From: Candidatus Bipolaricaulota bacterium
GTDB lineage: Bacteria; Bipolaricaulota; Bipolaricaulia; RBG-16-55-9
DNA: 7,633 bases
Direction of reading: 5' to 3'
NCBI GenBank assembly: GCA_015487455.1
Contig: WFPR01000038.1
Location: 1-7,633 of the forward strand
Position numbers and translations under genes: made by a program. The notes under the pieces are model-generated. The model saw only the letters and a program-made list of their open reading frames with translations. It ran no database searches and had not been told where the DNA came from. Positions within the stretch are counted from its first letter, which is position 1, and every line of letters begins with the position of its first letter. Of the stretch, positions 5,528-7,633 are shown piece after piece.

Positions 5528-7105
5528 ATGAGCACGAGCGCGAACGGGAGCGACGGGATCGACGTCGTCGTCTTCGACACGACGCTGCGGGACGGGGAGC
5601 AGACGCCGGGGGTGAGCTTCGCCGTCCCCGACAAGGTCAAGGTGGCCAAGAAGCTGGAGGAGATGGGCGTCCCCGTGATCGAGGCGGGGTTCCCCATCAA
5701 CTCGGAGGAGGAGGCGGAGGCCGTGCGGCAGATCGCCGAGGCGGTGGAGGGCTCGACGATCTGCGCGCTGGCCCGCGTCGTCGACGCGGACGTCCAAGCG
5801 GCGCTCGACTGCGGCGTCGACATGGTCCACGTCTTCGTGCCCACTTCAGAGGTGCAGATCAAGCACGCGCTGCACGCCACGCCCCAGAAAGTCGTCGAGC
5901 GCACCCAGAGCGCCATAAAGCGCGTCAAGGACGCCGGGGTCGCGTGCATGTTCAGCCCGATGGACGCCACCCGCACCGACCCCGAGTTTCTGGTGGAGAT
6001 CTGCCAGATCGCGGAGGAGGCGGGGGCCGACTGGATCAACCTGCCGGACACCGTCGGCGTCGGGACCCCTCGCAGCGTTCAAGAGATGGTCGAGCGGGTG
6101 CGACGGCACGTTCAAACGCCTATAAGCATCCACTGCCACAACGACTTCGGGCTGGCGGTGGCCAACACGCTGGCGGCCGTCGAGGCCGGGGCCCGCATGG
6201 TCCAAGTCGCGATGAACGGGATCGGCGAGCGGGCCGGGAACGCCTCCTTGGAGCAGACGGTCATGGCGCTCCACTGCCTCTACGGCAAGCGCACGGGCCT
6301 CAAGACGGAGAAGCTCTACGAGCTGTCGCGGCTTATTGAGAGATTAACGGGCATCCCGACGCCGCCGTATCAGCCCGTGATCGGGGCGAACGCCTTCTCG
6401 CACGAGAGCGGCATCCACGCCGCCGGGGTGCTGGAGAAGCCGAGCACCTTCGAGCCCGGGGTCATGACCCCGGAGATGGTCGGCCACCGGCGCCGGATCG
6501 TGATCGGGAAGCACGCCGGGACCCACGCCGTCCAGCAGGCTTTGGAGGAGGCGGGCCTCCACCCGACGGACGAGGAGCTGCGCGAGATCGTGAGGCGCGT
6601 GAAGTCGCTGGGCGGCAAGGGCAAGCGGGTCACGTACGCGGATCTGTTTGCCATCGCGGAGAGCGTGATGGCCCGCGTCCCGAAGGGCCAGCGGGCGCTC
6701 GAGCTGGAGCAGATCGTCGTGACGACGGGGAACAAGACCGTGCCGACGGCGAGCGTGGTGGCCCGCGTCGGCTCTGAAACGAGAACGGCCGCCCAGCTGG
6801 GCGTCGGCCCCGTCGACGCGGCGCTCAAGGCCGTGCGCGCCATCTTGGGCGAGCACCCCAGGGTTGAGATCGTTGAATTCCATCTGGACGCGATCAGCGG
6901 CGGGAGCGACGCGGTGGCCACGGTGCTCGTGACGGTCGAGGACGAGACGGGCCGTCGAACGAGCGCCCAAGCAGCTCATGAAGACATCGTGATCGCCAGC
7001 GTCGAGGCGCTGGTCGCGGCCGTCAACCAGCTGATGCGCCTGCGGAGCGCCCAGGCCCAGGGACAGCCACAGCAACGGCCAAAGCTGGAGCAGGAGGTCG
7101 CGTGA
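5528..7105 (+). CDS. leuA: 2-isopropylmalate synthase family (LeuA; citramalate synthase possible)
   Basis: Condenses acetyl-CoA with 2-ketoisovalerate, the committed step of leucine synthesis; close relatives act on pyruvate (citramalate synthase). From the ATG at 5528 it is 525 aa. The N-terminal TIM barrel (about 12-280) starts with FDTTLRDGEQTPG (R21, D22). Metal ligands are D22, H202 and H204 (HCHND), with N238 in the GERAGNAS motif. The linker contains GANAFSHESGIH and IGKHAGTHA. The C-terminal leucine-binding/dimerisation domain (about 385-505, from LEQIVVTTGNKT) is present, so leucine feedback is likely. Overall it resembles the archaeal-type LeuA/CimA group more than E. coli LeuA. 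Residue 145 is Met in FSPMDATRTD, where relatives have Glu. A Gln-rich tail (about 505-525) carries the leuC ribosome-binding site. The stop overlaps the leuC start by 1 nt (TGATG). The leuC neighbour favours isopropylmalate synthase, but leuCD also serve the citramalate pathway. A start at 5495 would add 11 residues. Confidence 0.92.
   Translation: MSTSANGSDGIDVVVFDTTLRDGEQTPGVSFAVPDKVKVAKKLEEMGVPVIEAGFPINSEEEAEAVRQIAEAVEGSTICALARVVDADVQAALDCGVDMVHVFVPTSEVQIKHALHATPQKVVERTQSAIKRVKDAGVACMFSPMDATRTDPEFLVEICQIAEEAGADWINLPDTVGVGTPRSVQEMVERVRRHVQTPISIHCHNDFGLAVANTLAAVEAGARMVQVAMNGIGERAGNASLEQTVMALHCLYGKRTGLKTEKLYELSRLIERLTGIPTPPYQPVIGANAFSHESGIHAAGVLEKPSTFEPGVMTPEMVGHRRRIVIGKHAGTHAVQQALEEAGLHPTDEELREIVRRVKSLGGKGKRVTYADLFAIAESVMARVPKGQRALELEQIVVTTGNKTVPTASVVARVGSETRTAAQLGVGPVDAALKAVRAILGEHPRVEIVEFHLDAISGGSDAVATVLVTVEDETGRRTSAQAAHEDIVIASVEALVAAVNQLMRLRSAQAQGQPQQRPKLEQEVA
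7092..7098 (+). promoter_or_regulatory. Shine-Dalgarno of leuC
   Basis: AGGAGGT sits within the last codons of leuA, 6 nt before the leuC ATG at 7105. With the TGATG overlap this points to translational coupling of leuA and leuC. Confidence 0.75.
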
Positions 7106-7633
7106 TGGGCGAGGGCAAGACGCTCTTCGAGAAGGTGTGGGAGGCGCACGTCGTCCACGAGCAGGACGGCCTCGCCCTGCTGTACATCGACCGCCACTTC
7201 GTGCACGAGGTGACGTCGCCGCAGGCGTTCGAAGGCTTACGGCTGGCGAAGCGCCGCGTCCGTCGGCCTGATTTAACGTTCGCCACCATGGACCACAACG
7301 TGCCCACGATCGACCGCGACAAGCCCCTGCGCGACCCGATCGCGGCCAAGCAGATCGAGACTTTGCGTCGAAACTGCCAAGAGTTCGGGATCACCCTCTT
7401 CGACCTGAACAGCCCCAGGCAGGGGATCGTGCACGTGATCGGGCCGGAGCTGGGGCTGACGCTGCCGGGGCTCACCATCGTCTGCGGCGACAGCCACACG
7501 TCAACGCACGGCGCCTTCGGCGCGCTGGCCTTCGGCATCGGCACCTCGGAGGTCGAGCACGTCCTCGCCACCCAGTGCTTGCCTCAAAAGAAGCCCAAGA
7601 CGATGGCTTTAGTATTTGAGGGCAAGCGCCCCC
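7105..7633 (+). CDS. leuC: 3-isopropylmalate dehydratase large subunit, 3'-truncated by window edge
   Basis: Large subunit of isopropylmalate isomerase, an aconitase-family [4Fe-4S] enzyme that interconverts 2- and 3-isopropylmalate with LeuD; in some bacteria the same complex handles citramalate. About 176 codons are visible and remain open to the end of the window, against roughly 420-470 aa for the family. Bacterial-type LeuC features include KTLFEKVWEAHVV, LYIDRHFVHEVTSPQAFEGL, FATMDHNVPT, GIVHVIGPE and the signature CGDSHTSTHGAFGALAFGIG followed by TSEVEHVLATQ. The three cluster cysteines lie in the missing C-terminal part, so cofactor integrity cannot be checked. It starts on the A of the leuA TGA. 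leuD would be expected downstream. Confidence 0.96.
   Translation, partial: MGEGKTLFEKVWEAHVVHEQDGLALLYIDRHFVHEVTSPQAFEGLRLAKRRVRRPDLTFATMDHNVPTIDRDKPLRDPIAAKQIETLRRNCQEFGITLFDLNSPRQGIVHVIGPELGLTLPGLTIVCGDSHTSTHGAFGALAFGIGTSEVEHVLATQCLPQKKPKTMALVFEGKRP

Noticed and set aside
5353..6339. Long + strand open frame overlapping ilvC and leuA
   Set aside because: Arg/Gly-rich shadow frame of leuA with no plausible domain; the leuA frame is fixed by its motifs.

Overview
The window is a 7.6 kb piece of a high-GC bacterial chromosome. It carries most of a branched-chain amino acid biosynthesis cluster, read left to right: ilvD (5' end outside the window), ilvB, ilvN, ilvC, leuA and leuC (3' end outside the window). 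The phylum cannot be fixed from the sequence. Strong Shine-Dalgarno sites (AAAGGAGG, AGGAGGTG, CAGGAGGT), stop/start overlaps, a bacterial-type LeuC and a class I IlvC point to a bacterium. LeuA resembles the isopropylmalate/citramalate synthase group that is common in archaea and also found in deep-branching bacteria. A Chloroflexota-, Thermus- or candidate-phylum-like source is possible but is only a guess.

Layout: ilvD ends at 1305 and ilvB starts about 32 nt later. After ilvB the + strand gene order is broken by a two-gene module on the - strand (3124-3802). It is a ribbon-helix-helix antitoxin followed, with an 8-nt overlap, by a PIN-domain (VapC-type) toxin. The toxin gene converges on ilvB with only 4 nt between the two stop codons, where the 8-mer CTAGCGAT is repeated in tandem. 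The antitoxin gene diverges from ilvN. The short region between them is less GC-rich and holds a perfect 15-bp tandem repeat and a candidate - strand promoter. From ilvN onward the genes are tightly packed: ilvN/ilvC overlap by 4 nt, ilvC/leuA are 48 nt apart, and leuA/leuC overlap by 1 nt.

Function: IlvB and IlvN form acetohydroxyacid synthase, IlvC reduces and isomerises its product, and IlvD dehydrates it to the 2-ketoacid precursors of valine and isoleucine. LeuA and LeuC divert 2-ketoisovalerate (or possibly pyruvate plus acetyl-CoA) toward leucine. The catalytic and regulatory subunits of acetohydroxyacid synthase are normally adjacent. Here they are separated by an oppositely oriented toxin-antitoxin module, so ilvN and everything downstream may depend on read-through across antisense genes or on a promoter next to the antitoxin control region. 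That arrangement is the most unusual thing in the window. Secondary points are departures from family consensus at LeuA residue 145 (Met where Glu is expected) and in the IlvC SxTAEYG motif, and similar Gln/Glu-rich tails on IlvN and LeuA that carry the ribosome-binding site of the next gene.
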